DNA of 64,000 bases from Stenomitos rutilans HA7619-LM2 (GCA_019358945.1 JAHHIE010000001.1:403547-467546); one strand, 5' to 3'; positions 27,525 through 36,982 are shown, numbered from the stretch's first letter. Program-made: numbers and translations. Notes: generated by a model from the sequence alone, not told the origin.

Positions 27525-28400
27525 ATGGGACAGTTTAATCATTTTTTTCTAACCAAATTCAACGTGAGAAGCTTTCCAGAGCTTAGACCTGGTTGCGATC
27601 CTGCTTGGCTCGAAAACAGGTTCAGATTGTTCGACCAGTTCTGTTACCCGTCTGTCTATAATCAAACGAATCAAGACTTTAAATGGTTGGTTTTCTTTGA
27701 TGCTGATACACCTGAAGCATTTAAACAAAAGATTTCGGATTATGCTGAAAAATGGCAGAATTTTGTGCCTTTATATTTAGACTTTCCGCTTCCTTACGGT
27801 CAGTTTCCAGATCGAGCCAGAGACATTGTCCGTGCGGTTGTCACAGATGATTGTAAGTACCTCATCACAACCTGGCTGGATAATGACGACGCAATTGCTA
27901 AAGATTACGTTCAAATGATTCAAGAGAACTTCAACCAACAAGAATGCGAAACTGTGAACTTCATGTTTGGCTACCAATTGTGTAATGGCAAAGCCTATTT
28001 TGACTTTGAGGTTGCTAGCCATTTTATTAGCCTTATTGAACGGTACAATCCTGATTCATTTAATACTTGCCTTTGCAGACCGCATAAGGAGCTTTATGAA
28101 GTTTGTCAATCTGCCAAAAAGATTTTGTGTAAGCCAGCCTGGGTCGAGGTGGTTCACGACTCAAACTACATGAATGTTCATCGAAGGGGCTTTAGGGTGC
28201 CAGCAGGAGAAATATTGGATGCGTTTTCAATCAAAACTGATATTCCACACGAAGAAGAATCTAAGTTCCCCTTTTTTGTTGAGCAAGCAAATACGCTTCT
28301 ATTCTTCCCTTACTACTTTCTTAGAAGAGTTTTTCTGAGAATCAAATACTACCAGTTTAATGAATTAAATATCAGTCATTTTCAACTAAAGAACTATTAG
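27525..28400 (+). CDS. Putative rhamnosyltransferase-type glycosyltransferase
   Basis: 291 residues. The N-terminal MGQFNHFFLTKFNVR, LENRFRLFDQFCYPSVYNQT and WLVFFDADTPEAFK pattern and the later ITTWLDNDDAIAKDYV (a D-x-D-like metal site) fit the Rham_transf family (putative rhamnosyl transferase, PF11316). It probably acts in the cytoplasm on a lipid- or metabolite-linked acceptor. A+T content is higher than in housekeeping genes of the window, as is common for glycan loci. The next gene, an SDR epimerase, starts 37 bases later. Confidence 0.75.
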   Translation: MGQFNHFFLTKFNVRSFPELRPGCDPAWLENRFRLFDQFCYPSVYNQTNQDFKWLVFFDADTPEAFKQKISDYAEKWQNFVPLYLDFPLPYGQFPDRARDIVRAVVTDDCKYLITTWLDNDDAIAKDYVQMIQENFNQQECETVNFMFGYQLCNGKAYFDFEVASHFISLIERYNPDSFNTCLCRPHKELYEVCQSAKKILCKPAWVEVVHDSNYMNVHRRGFRVPAGEILDAFSIKTDIPHEEESKFPFFVEQANTLLFFPYYFLRRVFLRIKYYQFNELNISHFQLKNY

Positions 28401-28437
28401 CTAGGTTAAGGTACAGTTTGGTAGGAGTGAAAATTTT

Positions 28438-29565
28438 ATGAAGGTTCTAATTACTGGCGGTGCTGGCTTTATTGGCAAGTGGTTAATAGAAAAGCTGCCA
28501 CCTGATGCAGAAATCATTGTAGTTGATCTGCTGGACAGGCAGGTTCATCGGAAATTGCATGGCTTTGCACCTGAAATCAAAGAACGGGCAAAGTGCATTC
28601 AGGCAGATGTCCAAGACATAGAAGCATACAAAGCAACTATTGAGGGAACAGATGTTGTTATCCATCTGGCATCCCAAACGGGCACTGGACAATCAATGTA
28701 TGAGATCAGTCGCTATGTGCAGCACAATGCCAATGGTACCGCTAAGCTGTTAGAACTCATTTCATCGTTAGAGCAGAAGCCACGCCGTATTATTCTTTCC
28801 TCCAGTCGTGCAGTTTACGGAGATGGCGCTTATACGGATGGCGAAGCAATTCACTATCCTAAGGGGCGCTGCCTAGAAGACCTACAACAAGGAATTTGGG
28901 AGGTCTGTAGCAGTAGCGGTGAACTTTTGACTGCAGTACCTATGCAAGAAACCCACCTCACGAAGCCTACTTCTGTGTATGGATTAACCAAACTCTGGCA
29001 AGAGCAGTTGTTGCAAAGCTACTGTGAAAGCCAAAATATCGATTTAGTTACATTGCGCTTTCAAAATGTTTACGGACCGAAGCAAGAGCTGGGTAACCCT
29101 TACACGGGTATTATCGGTATCTTTACTAATGCGATCGCTCAGGGTAATTCCCTAGAAATCTTTGAAGATGGGTTGATGACCCGCGATTTTGTCTTTGTGG
29201 GGGATGTGGCTGAGGCTGTAATTAAATGTGCAATTTGTGAGAAACCGTTAAACACAGTGATTAACATTGGTATGGGTCAAGCTGTAACGCTACTGGATGT
29301 GGTTCAAGCAATCTCAGAAATTGTTGGTAAACCTGCACAATATACTGTTTCGGGACGCTTTAGAGTAGGAGATATCCGTCATGCAGTGGCAGATATGAGC
29401 CACTACAAAACCGTCTTTGGGCCGTGGATACCCACCTCGCTTAAGGATGGGTTAATCCAATATCTAGACTGGTATCTGGGGCAGGAACCACTCAGTCAGT
29501 CGGCTCTTCAAGCATCCTTTAAAGAGATGGAACAGACTGGTCTATTGCTAACCAAACAGAAATAA
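28438..29565 (+). CDS. NAD-dependent sugar-nucleotide epimerase
   Basis: 375 residues of extended SDR type: LITGGAGFIGKWLIEKL at the N-terminus, DVVIHLASQTGTG, a SSSRAVYGDG active-site Ser region and YGLTKLWQEQ as Tyr-x3-Lys (about 181-190). RFQNVYGPKQELGNPYTGII is the usual substrate-binding segment. Closest in feel are GalE / dTDP-L-rhamnose 4-epimerase-like enzymes. Given the adjacent rhamnosyltransferase-like gene it may supply that enzyme's sugar donor (inference). The stop is 10 bases before the next glycosyltransferase, so the two are co-transcribed. Confidence 0.88.
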   Translation: MKVLITGGAGFIGKWLIEKLPPDAEIIVVDLLDRQVHRKLHGFAPEIKERAKCIQADVQDIEAYKATIEGTDVVIHLASQTGTGQSMYEISRYVQHNANGTAKLLELISSLEQKPRRIILSSSRAVYGDGAYTDGEAIHYPKGRCLEDLQQGIWEVCSSSGELLTAVPMQETHLTKPTSVYGLTKLWQEQLLQSYCESQNIDLVTLRFQNVYGPKQELGNPYTGIIGIFTNAIAQGNSLEIFEDGLMTRDFVFVGDVAEAVIKCAICEKPLNTVINIGMGQAVTLLDVVQAISEIVGKPAQYTVSGRFRVGDIRHAVADMSHYKTVFGPWIPTSLKDGLIQYLDWYLGQEPLSQSALQASFKEMEQTGLLLTKQK

Positions 29566-29575
29566 GCATCAGGCA

Positions 29576-30826
29576 ATGAGCGGAGTCAACGTTTTACACC
29601 TGAGTACGTCCGATGTTGATAATGGGGGAGCACGTGCTGCCCATCGATTGCATCTAGGATTGCAGGCCATAGGGTGCACCTCTCAAATGATTGTGAGGGC
29701 AAAATTTGGGGCCGACAACACGGTTACAGCAGAGCGATCAGTTCTGACTAAATTGGGCCCACCTGCCTCTGGTTTACCGTTGAAGCTGTATCCAAAGTGT
29801 GACTCTGGCATGTTTTCGTCTCAGTGGTTGCCTGATGTACTTGCTTCTAGAGCCGCTCAAATCAAGCCAGATATTATCAACCTTCACTGGATTTGTAACG
29901 GATATCTGCAAATTGAAACGATCCCTAGATTGAAACAGCCACTAGTCTGGACGTTGCATGATATGTGGCCCTTTACTGGTGGGTGTGACTATGTTCGGGA
30001 ATGTGAGAATTACAAAAAGGCTTGTGGAGCCTGTCCGCAGTTGCATAGCAATCTCTCTTGGGATCTCTCTCGCTGGGTTTGGCAGCGAAAAGCAAAAGCT
30101 TGGAAACATACTGACCTGACTCTTGTTGCGACGTCTTCCTGGATGGCTGATTGCGCACGCGCTAGCTCACTATTCCAAGATCGACGAGTTGAGTTAATTC
30201 CTTTGGGGTTGGATACTGAAAGATATAAGCCAATCAATCAAAAGGTTGCTCGTGATTTGTTAGATTTGCCTCAAGATAAGCAACTAGTGCTTTTTGGTGC
30301 AATTAATGCAACGTCTGACCCTAGAAAAGGATTTCAGCTTTTGCGACCCACACTTCAGAAAATTAGCAGCCGTGGATGGGGAGAGCAGATCGAGCTGATT
30401 GTTTTTGGTTCCTCTAGACCCGAAAATTCGATTGATCTGGGGTTCAAGACCCACTACTTAGGGCATGTGCGTGACGATCTTGTCCTTGCACTGATTTATT
30501 CATCTGCTGATGTTATGGTAGTGCCGTCTACCCAAGAGGCGTTTGGACAAACGGCCTCAGAATCTATGTCCTGCGGGACCCCAGTTGTTGCTTTCAATGC
30601 TACAGGGTTGAAAGATATTGTTGATCACCAGCAAAACGGCTACTTAGCAACTCCATTTGAAATCGAAGATTTGGAGAAAGGGATTATTTGGGTATTGGAA
30701 GACAAAGAGCGGCACCACGAACTCAAAGTTCAGGCTCGAAAGAAGAGCTTACGAGAATTTTCGTCTCAAGTGCAGGCTAGCCGCTATTTATCACTATACA
30801 AGGACGTTTTAAGAGGATTTGAGTGA
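29576..30826 (+). CDS. Glycosyltransferase family 4 (GT-B) protein
   Basis: 416 residues with an N-terminal acceptor domain (VLHLSTSDVDNGGARAAHRL, WTLHDMWPFTGGCDY) and a C-terminal GT4 donor domain with PSTQEAFGQTASESMSCG, the E-x7-E type motif that binds the nucleotide sugar, followed by TPVVAFNATGLKDIVDHQ. The N-terminal pattern with HDMWPFTGGC resembles WcaC/colanic-acid-type transferases. The linkage made is unknown. It directly follows the epimerase gene, so the donor sugar may come from it. Confidence 0.9.
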   Translation: MSGVNVLHLSTSDVDNGGARAAHRLHLGLQAIGCTSQMIVRAKFGADNTVTAERSVLTKLGPPASGLPLKLYPKCDSGMFSSQWLPDVLASRAAQIKPDIINLHWICNGYLQIETIPRLKQPLVWTLHDMWPFTGGCDYVRECENYKKACGACPQLHSNLSWDLSRWVWQRKAKAWKHTDLTLVATSSWMADCARASSLFQDRRVELIPLGLDTERYKPINQKVARDLLDLPQDKQLVLFGAINATSDPRKGFQLLRPTLQKISSRGWGEQIELIVFGSSRPENSIDLGFKTHYLGHVRDDLVLALIYSSADVMVVPSTQEAFGQTASESMSCGTPVVAFNATGLKDIVDHQQNGYLATPFEIEDLEKGIIWVLEDKERHHELKVQARKKSLREFSSQVQASRYLSLYKDVLRGFE

Positions 30827-30945
30827 GTTATTCTTGTGTCATCCTTCACATGATGATGAGCCACAAACGAGGCTTAAGTTTGATTTGAGCATGCTTATTT
30901 GAGGATGGCACTTCTTTACAGCGCGTAGATAGGAGTTAATAATTC

Positions 30946-32775
30946 ATGAAATATCTAGCGAAGTTTTTATACGTTATTTCTGTTCGGCAAACTGAACTGA
31001 CTCTAATTATATTTCTTTTTCTTACGATTTCTTTACTAGATGCTGTAGGTATTGGATTGGTGGGCCCATTTATTGGCTTGGCAGTCAACCCAGGGCTGAT
31101 TCAGAAGAATGATATACTATCAAGCCTTTACAAGTATATAGGCTTTCAAGATACAAATAAATTCATTGCATTACTAGGTTTAATAATCATCGTAACTTTT
31201 TATCTTAAATCATTCTTCTACTACCAAATTCAGAACTATGTTTATAAGTTTTGTTACGCTCGGCAGGTTAAATTGCGCCTCAGATTGATGGACGCTTATC
31301 TCTCTGCTCCTTATACGTTTCATTTGAGAACTAACTCCGCTCATATTCTTCAAAATATTGGTGGCGAATCTGCAAACTTTATTTATTCAATTGCGATCCC
31401 ACTCTTAAACTCAGTTGCTAATGGCTTTGTTCTTCTAGTTCTTCTGTTGCTACTAGCTAAGACAGATTTTGTAGCAACGGTGAGTGTCTTAGGTCTTCTC
31501 CTGGTTGCTATTGTTCCTTTTCACTACTTTAGGCACAGTGTAGCTCGTTGGGGAAAAGAAGGGCTTGAAGCTAACACAGAAACGGTACGGATTACCAATC
31601 ATGCCATTGGTGGATTGAAGGAAACCAAAGTGATTGGATGTGAGGAATTCTTTAAAGCTCAACTCAACGGCCAAACCAACAAATATGCAAAAGCTGCGAG
31701 CCGTTTCCATGTTTTCCAGTTACTGCCGCGCATCGTAGTAGAGACTCTTTTGATTACGTTTGTTGTAGGGTTCGTATCCTTATCTTTGGCTTTTGAACAG
31801 CGTGCAGAAAGCCTAGTTTCTGTATTAGGTATTTTTGCGATAGCGTCAATTCGTCTAATGCCATCTGCCAGCCAACTTATAGCTTCTATGGGCTTGCTCC
31901 GTAATAATGAACCTACTCTTGACAGGCTCTATTTGGATCTTAAAGAGTTAGAGGTCTCAGAAGCTAGATGTCTTGCGGAAAAAACTCGTGGAGCAGCTTT
32001 AGAGAGTTTTAATCAGGAGAATTCTGGTCATTTGAAAAGTCTCAAAACAGAGACTCTCATGTTTAGAAATAGAATAACTCTTGATAGAATCAGCTATTGC
32101 TATCCCGCCGCCGCTTCAAATGCTCTCAAAGAGGTTTCATTAACAATTCACAAAGGTGAGTCGATCGCTTTGATCGGTAAGTCAGGCGCTGGGAAAACTA
32201 GTTTGGTAGATGTTCTTCTGGGGCTGTTGATTCCGCAGTCGGGTGATATTCAGGTTGATGGTTTCTCTATATATGAGAGGTTGCGTTCTTGGCAAAATTT
32301 AATTGGTTATATTCCACAATCTATTTTTCTAATCGACGACACGATTGCAGGGAATATAGCTTTTGGGGTTCCATACAATCAAATTGATCAGCGAAAGCTA
32401 GATAATGCAATTCGTCTCGCTCAACTTTCAGAACTGGTGGCGCAACTGCCAGAAGGTATTCAAACCGTAGTTGGAGAACGGGGTACTCTATTGTCTGGAG
32501 GGCAGCGTCAGAGAATTGGGATTGCTCGTGCTCTCTATCATGAGCGAGAAGTTTTAGTGCTGGATGAGGCAACCTCTGCGTTAGATAACGAAACAGAACA
32601 ATTAATTAGTGAGTCGATTCGGTCATTGAGTGGCACGAAAACTATCATCATTATTGCTCACCGATTGACAACGGTTAAAGATTGCGATCGCATTTACACA
32701 ATGAGTAAGGGACAGATAATAAACAGCGGCAGTTACCAGGAGATTGTGTTAGGAAATCAGATTCCTCAATCGTGA
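30946..32775 (+). CDS. ABC exporter, fused membrane and ATPase domains
   Basis: 609 residues: six membrane helices over about 1-300, then an ATPase with Walker A IGKSGAGKTS (about 408-417), signature LLSGGQRQRIGIARAL, Walker B VLVLDEATSALD and switch His in IIIAHRLTT. The family includes MsbA-like lipid flippases and glycan/lipid-linked sugar exporters (PglK-like). It is the last gene of the glycan run and is the natural candidate for moving the product or its lipid-linked precursor across the plasma membrane. The substrate is inferred from context only. Confidence 0.92.
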   Translation: MKYLAKFLYVISVRQTELTLIIFLFLTISLLDAVGIGLVGPFIGLAVNPGLIQKNDILSSLYKYIGFQDTNKFIALLGLIIIVTFYLKSFFYYQIQNYVYKFCYARQVKLRLRLMDAYLSAPYTFHLRTNSAHILQNIGGESANFIYSIAIPLLNSVANGFVLLVLLLLLAKTDFVATVSVLGLLLVAIVPFHYFRHSVARWGKEGLEANTETVRITNHAIGGLKETKVIGCEEFFKAQLNGQTNKYAKAASRFHVFQLLPRIVVETLLITFVVGFVSLSLAFEQRAESLVSVLGIFAIASIRLMPSASQLIASMGLLRNNEPTLDRLYLDLKELEVSEARCLAEKTRGAALESFNQENSGHLKSLKTETLMFRNRITLDRISYCYPAAASNALKEVSLTIHKGESIALIGKSGAGKTSLVDVLLGLLIPQSGDIQVDGFSIYERLRSWQNLIGYIPQSIFLIDDTIAGNIAFGVPYNQIDQRKLDNAIRLAQLSELVAQLPEGIQTVVGERGTLLSGGQRQRIGIARALYHEREVLVLDEATSALDNETEQLISESIRSLSGTKTIIIIAHRLTTVKDCDRIYTMSKGQIINSGSYQEIVLGNQIPQS

Positions 32776-33229
32776 TTGCGCTCTATAACAATCTTCTTTG
32801 CGTGAGTAGAAATGCTTAAAGGGTTTGGATTGCTAAAAAATTTAGAGATGGTTTGTAAGAATCAGAATGACCTCTTTAATTGGTGGCCTCATAGTTCTAG
32901 AACAAGAATAAACCATCAAAGCGCGGTTCCTAAACGACTCCAAATATTGAGATCGGTGTGTTGAATGTTTGATTGAAATTGTGCTTGATATTGATAACTA
33001 TCGATGTACAAGGCGGACTTTTTATAGAGTGTTTGACTTTGGCGGTCGTGATCCTATTTGGATGTGGTACGGCGTAACAACCCGGTTGAAGTGAGATTGG
33101 CAGAGTTGTACATTTCTAAAGCTAGATAACTCTGGAACAGGATATTCAGTTGGAGCAAAACCTAACTAACCTCTTTCCAGCCTTGCTCGAGGCGTGCCAT
33201 AATGATGCGACTGTTGCCTGAGTACGCTA
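32776..33229. other. Intergenic stretch with a possible gene remnant
   Basis: About 450 bases downstream of the ABC exporter. Most shows nothing, but 32981-33094 is one open frame (VLDIDNYRCTRRTFYRVF, then DFGGRDPIWMWYGVTTRLK) that reads like the end of a protein, with a stop just upstream of 32981. It may be the stump of a deleted glycan gene. No terminator is evident for the exporter. Confidence 0.35.
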
Positions 33230-34288
33230 ATGGTACAAGCATCTCAACGTTTAGACGCTATCCATAGCGTTTCAAGAGCTTTTGAGCCGAGTGTAGATCT
33301 TCATTTTCGGTTGCCTGACCCGAAGGATGAGCAAATCCCCGAAGTGGAGTTTCAGGAGCAGGTGGAGCAGGCGTGGCAAGTGTGCGATCGCTTCGACCTA
33401 CAAACCGACATTTGGCGCGGGCGGATCTTGCGAGCTGTACGCGATCGCGAAAAGCGACATGGCGACGAACGGGGTACTGGCTTTCTTAACTGGCTGAAAG
33501 ATCGGGAGATCAGCAAAAGTCAGGCATACGCGATGATTGAATTGGCAAACAGTGCCGATACGTTGCTAGACGGCGGCTACTTGGAACCGGAAGATGTCAA
33601 TCAGTTTAGCAAACGCGCCTTTGTAGAAACGGCACACTCGGCTCCTGAAGTGCAGCAGATGGTGAGCGATGCCGCGCATCGGGGCGATCGGATCACCCGC
33701 CGCGAAGTCCGCCAGTTGTCGGATGACTGGACGGCGATGACTTCCAACCTGTTGCCTACCGAAGTGAAGCAAAAAGCGGCTGACCACACCATCCCGGCAA
33801 AGTACCTGGCTCCGCTGGTGAAGGAAATGCAGAAGTTACCAGAGAGCCATCAGACATCTATTCGAGATGCCGTTGCCGAAACGCCCGATGTCGATACGCT
33901 GAAGCAGGCAACGTCCGAAGCAAAGTATCTGTGGCGCTATTTGGAAGCCGCTGCCAATGTGCAGGCATTAAACAATGAATCGCTGGATCTGGAACTGGCC
34001 TTGGAAGAAGCGCTTCGCCTTGGGTGCCTTAGTTCTGCGGCTGATCTGGTCAACCACGCTGCCCAACTTGAGCAAACTGTCACGAAGCTCTACCTTACCT
34101 GGAAGCGGCTTAATGCCTTATCCGAACGGCTTTACCTTGATAGTGGTGCTAGTACGCCTCATTTGAGAACCCTCCTGAGTTGCCTTTCCCCCCTCTCCAA
34201 TGACATCATCGAAACCTCGCTGACAGGCGGCGGCGATCGCACCATTCGACTGCAAGTGCTAACAAACGTGGAACTATCAGAAGCTTAG
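33230..34288 (+). CDS. Conserved-looking hypothetical protein, helical
   Basis: 352 residues, soluble and mostly helical with no signal peptide or membrane segment. The N-terminal third contains FLNWLKDREISKSQAYAMIE, which reads like a helix-turn-helix or the DUF3102-type segment found in plasmid/phage-related proteins. The C-terminal half is rich in Leu and Glu. This suggests a DNA-associated protein, but I cannot name the family. It stands alone, after the glycan cluster, and converges with the small membrane-protein gene (13 bases between stops). Confidence 0.7.
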   Translation: MVQASQRLDAIHSVSRAFEPSVDLHFRLPDPKDEQIPEVEFQEQVEQAWQVCDRFDLQTDIWRGRILRAVRDREKRHGDERGTGFLNWLKDREISKSQAYAMIELANSADTLLDGGYLEPEDVNQFSKRAFVETAHSAPEVQQMVSDAAHRGDRITRREVRQLSDDWTAMTSNLLPTEVKQKAADHTIPAKYLAPLVKEMQKLPESHQTSIRDAVAETPDVDTLKQATSEAKYLWRYLEAAANVQALNNESLDLELALEEALRLGCLSSAADLVNHAAQLEQTVTKLYLTWKRLNALSERLYLDSGASTPHLRTLLSCLSPLSNDIIETSLTGGGDRTIRLQVLTNVELSEA

Positions 34289-34301
34289 CCGCTGGCCTCC
34301 G

Positions 34302-34556
34302 TTACCTGCGAAGCAACCGCTTACACCGTTGCCAGAGCAAACGGGGGTTAAGCCAATGGCGATAGCGTTCTGCCACGTCCTTGCCCACCAATAGTGCCCC
34401 AATCCAAAACAGTAGCTCACCGAAAATGAGCAATCCTGGCACTAATGCTGCTTTTTGGGCAAGAGTCAACGGCAGTAGCGGCACCCCTGCGATTGCCACC
34501 CATGCCAGACACGAAACAACAATGAGCACGACACCAAGCTGCTTCATGACAATCAC
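34302..34556 (-). CDS. Small membrane protein of the transporter-suffix-domain type
   Basis: 84 residues with two membrane helices: QLGVVLIVVSCLAWVAIAGV and LVPGLLIFGELLFWIGALLV, then a basic tail (RYRHWLNPRLLWQRCKRLLRR, in part). The pattern matches a small bacterial family annotated as transporter suffix domain-containing proteins; the function is unknown. It is divergent from the LOG gene, whose start is about 27 bases away, so the two share a promoter region. Confidence 0.7.
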   Translation of the reverse strand: MIVMKQLGVVLIVVSCLAWVAIAGVPLLPLTLAQKAALVPGLLIFGELLFWIGALLVGKDVAERYRHWLNPRLLWQRCKRLLRR

Positions 34557-34583
34557 CTAGCCCCTGTCACTGCTTTCCCTCTC

Positions 34584-35168
34584 ATGATGAAACATCTCTG
34601 CGTTTTCTGTGGGTCCAATCCAGGTGCTCGACCGACTTACACCAGCATGGCTCAAGCAATGGGGCAGGCAATGGTTAGACGTGGGCTAGGTTTGGTGTAC
34701 GGCGGCGGTAACGTGGGCTTAATGGGCACGATCGCAGATGCTGTTCTAGATGCAGGCGGCGAGGCGATCGGCGTGATTCCCCAATCTTTGGTGGCAAAAG
34801 AGCTGGCTCACAAAGGGCTGTCCCAACTTCGCATTGTTGGCTCTATGCACGAGCGCAAAGCCATGATGGTTGATCTAGCGGATGGTTTTATTGCACTTCC
34901 AGGCGGCTTTGGCACGTTTGAAGAATTTTGCGAAGTGCTGACCTGGGCACAGCTTGGCTTTCATCAGAAACCGTGTGGTTTGCTCAATATAGAGGGCTAT
35001 TACAGCCCACTGATCGCCATGTTCGATCATGCGACTGAGGAAAAATTTGTGCGTCCTCCTCACCGATGGCTCGTTTTAGAAGCCCAAGACCCCGATCAAC
35101 TGTTGGATCAATTCGCATCCTACGAGCCGATTACCTTTCAAAAATGGATCGATCACCAGGAAACCTGA
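34584..35168 (+). CDS. LOG-family protein (Rossman fold nucleotide-binding, TIGR00730)
   Basis: 194 residues with the family hallmark PGGFGTFEEFCEVLTWAQLG (about 112-131) and N-terminal CVFCGSNPGARPTY. LOG proteins are cytokinin riboside 5'-monophosphate phosphoribohydrolases or related nucleotide phosphoribohydrolases; bacterial members may act in nucleotide turnover. Cytoplasmic. Length is standard. No operon partner is seen downstream. Confidence 0.93.
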   Translation: MMKHLCVFCGSNPGARPTYTSMAQAMGQAMVRRGLGLVYGGGNVGLMGTIADAVLDAGGEAIGVIPQSLVAKELAHKGLSQLRIVGSMHERKAMMVDLADGFIALPGGFGTFEEFCEVLTWAQLGFHQKPCGLLNIEGYYSPLIAMFDHATEEKFVRPPHRWLVLEAQDPDQLLDQFASYEPITFQKWIDHQET

Positions 35169-35478
35169 CGCTAAGAGGACTTACGTACCTGAAGCTTAAA
35201 GCCTGATCCCCTTGCCCCTCTTAACAAAGGAGAAACTCCAAAAGCCCACTTCTCATAAGGATTTGGGGATCTAATCACGTCAACTCTGACTAGTTTTGAC
35301 GCTACGACGACGAAAGTCAATCAATTTACACCACAATCGTGTCCTATCCAAAGGCCAGGTTAAGGTATCTCTTCTGACTGAGGAGAATATTAAAGGTAAA
35401 GAGGAAGATAGGTGATGTAAATAACAAATCTATTTCCGACCTTGTGCATGGTCAGTGTGTGAGGTGGAAGGAGGAAAA
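35169..35478. other. Intergenic stretch with a solo AGGACTTACG element end
   Basis: About 310 bases. AGGACTTACG at 35176-35185 is the same terminal motif as the MITE at 54649-54799, and the following sequence (CCCCTTGCCCCTC and AAAAGCCC) resembles its interior. The other end is not found, so it looks like a truncated copy. No gene is supported here. Confidence 0.4.
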
Positions 35479-36159
35479 ATGGTTTTAGGACATCATAAGC
35501 GTGCAGTGGGAAGCTTTTCTAGCTACCGAGATGCAGAAACGGCTGTGCGTGAGCTAAGAGATAGCGGTTTCCCAATGGATCGCGTTTCCGTTGTTGGACG
35601 TGACACTGATCGAGCGGCTGAAATTGCTGGCAACGATGCCAACGCTCGACTGAGCGACAAGAGCAAGCAAGTGGCGCATGATACTCAGGCAGATGAAGGC
35701 GCAAAGAAAGGCGCAGTTGCAGGTGGAACACTGGGTGGTCTAACAGGTTTGCTAGTTGGTTTGGGCGCACTAGCAATTCCGGGTATTGGTCCTGTGATGC
35801 TGGGTGGCGCGTTAGCTACCGCACTGGCAACAACCATTTCTGGTGGCGCGATCGGTGCAGCAGCAGGTGGCTTGGTTGGCGGTTTAGTGGGTCTCGGCAT
35901 TCCTGAAGATCGCGCTAGAGTCTACAACGATCGTGTGTCCAGGGGCGATTATCTGGTAATTGTCGATGGCTCTGAAGATGAAGTGCGCCGAGCAGAAGGC
36001 ATCTTGAGCCATCGCGGTATTCAGGAGTGGGGCGTTTACGATGCGGCAGCGAACGAGAACGCCGATCGTGCTACCTATCCTGCTGGGACGCTCCATACAC
36101 CCGGAACGCCTTACCCAACGGGCGAAACTACAGCAACACGTCGCGATCCGTTGCTGTAG
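35479..36159 (+). CDS. General-stress-type protein with glycine-rich membrane segment
   Basis: 226 residues from the ATG at 35479, chosen because AAGGAGG lies directly upstream; an in-frame start at 35455 is less likely. The N-terminus (VGSFSSYRDAETAVRELRDSGF) fits the GSP17M-type 'general stress protein' fold, and a C-terminal half repeats the same strand-helix pattern (GDYLVIVDGSEDEVRRAEGIL). Between them lie two Gly/Ala-rich membrane-like segments with glycine-zipper spacing (AVAGGTLGGLTGLLVGLG, GAIGAAAGGLVGGLVGLG). It is followed 92 bases later by a BON lipoprotein, a common stress-related pairing. Confidence 0.82.
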   Translation: MVLGHHKRAVGSFSSYRDAETAVRELRDSGFPMDRVSVVGRDTDRAAEIAGNDANARLSDKSKQVAHDTQADEGAKKGAVAGGTLGGLTGLLVGLGALAIPGIGPVMLGGALATALATTISGGAIGAAAGGLVGGLVGLGIPEDRARVYNDRVSRGDYLVIVDGSEDEVRRAEGILSHRGIQEWGVYDAAANENADRATYPAGTLHTPGTPYPTGETTATRRDPLL

Positions 36160-36251
36160 ATATTGGCAATTTCTACGAGGGCGATCGGGGAGGCCGTTCA
36201 GGCACTCGATCGTTCCTCCCTAACCATACAAATTTGAGCGAGGACACTACG

Positions 36252-36710
36252 ATGAAGAAGATTATGCCATTGCTGCTGAGTGGCGTTGTGCTAGTGAGTG
36301 CAGCCGCCTGCAACAATGCCAAAACAACGTCAGATGCGCCCAGTTCTACCGATACAAACGGACAGGTGCCAAAAGCTGAAAATGCTCAGAATGCTCAAAA
36401 AGACGCAACAAACGACGTACGTAAGAAGCAGATGGAGTCTGACATCCGAGCACGGGAACAGCGGAACGACGCTGGTGGCGATCAGATGAAACGGGCCGAT
36501 GGCGATCTAGAAAGTGAAGTTCGCACTAAGTTAGAAGCAAACATCCCTAATGGTAAGCTCACTGTAGACTCCAAAAACGGTGACGTGACAGTTGCCGGAA
36601 CCGTTCCAACTCAAGCACAACTCGCAAAAGTTGAGCCACTAGCGAAGCAGATTAAAGGGGTCAAGAATGTTGCCGTTAAAGCAACCGTTGCGCCTCCTAA
36701 AGCGAACTAA
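36252..36710 (+). CDS. BON-domain lipoprotein
   Basis: 152 residues from ATG 36252. A signal peptide with lipobox (LVSAAAC, Cys20) marks it as a lipoprotein. A low-complexity Asp/Asn/Lys linker follows, then a BON domain at about 88-145 (DLESEVRTKLEANIP, GDVTVAGTVPTQAQLAKVEP, GVKNVAVKA). BON proteins (OsmY-like) bind membranes and act in envelope stress responses. Its placement after the glycine-zipper stress protein on the same strand suggests co-regulation. The frame continues open upstream, but the signal peptide fixes the start. Confidence 0.85.
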   Translation: MKKIMPLLLSGVVLVSAAACNNAKTTSDAPSSTDTNGQVPKAENAQNAQKDATNDVRKKQMESDIRAREQRNDAGGDQMKRADGDLESEVRTKLEANIPNGKLTVDSKNGDVTVAGTVPTQAQLAKVEPLAKQIKGVKNVAVKATVAPPKAN

Positions 36711-36924
36711 TCAAAGCAACGCGATCGCTCCCATTGCCTAGGCGCGATTGTTCACGGCTCTCGAAACCTTGGCAACGGAACAAACCTTTTCCCTCACTCC
36801 TGCTCTAGGGGTGAGGGGAAACCAGTGCAGTCATTTAAAGGAGAATGTCCTTAAAAGCACGGCTGCGTCTGCGTTTGTTTACAGCGGACACAGGATCGCT
36901 TTGTATCTCTAAGTAATTAAACTC

Positions 36925-36952
36925 TTGCACTTTCAAAACCCTCAAGTATAAT
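36925..36952 (+). promoter_or_regulatory. Sigma-70-type promoter of the HU gene
   Basis: TTGCAC at 36925-36930 and TATAAT at 36947-36952 are separated by 16 bases, with transcription expected about 25 bases before the HU start codon at 36983. This is the best canonical promoter that I see in the window and fits a highly expressed gene. Confidence 0.75.
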
Positions 36953-36982
36953 CGCAGCAAACGTTCCGAGGGATTTTAAGAC

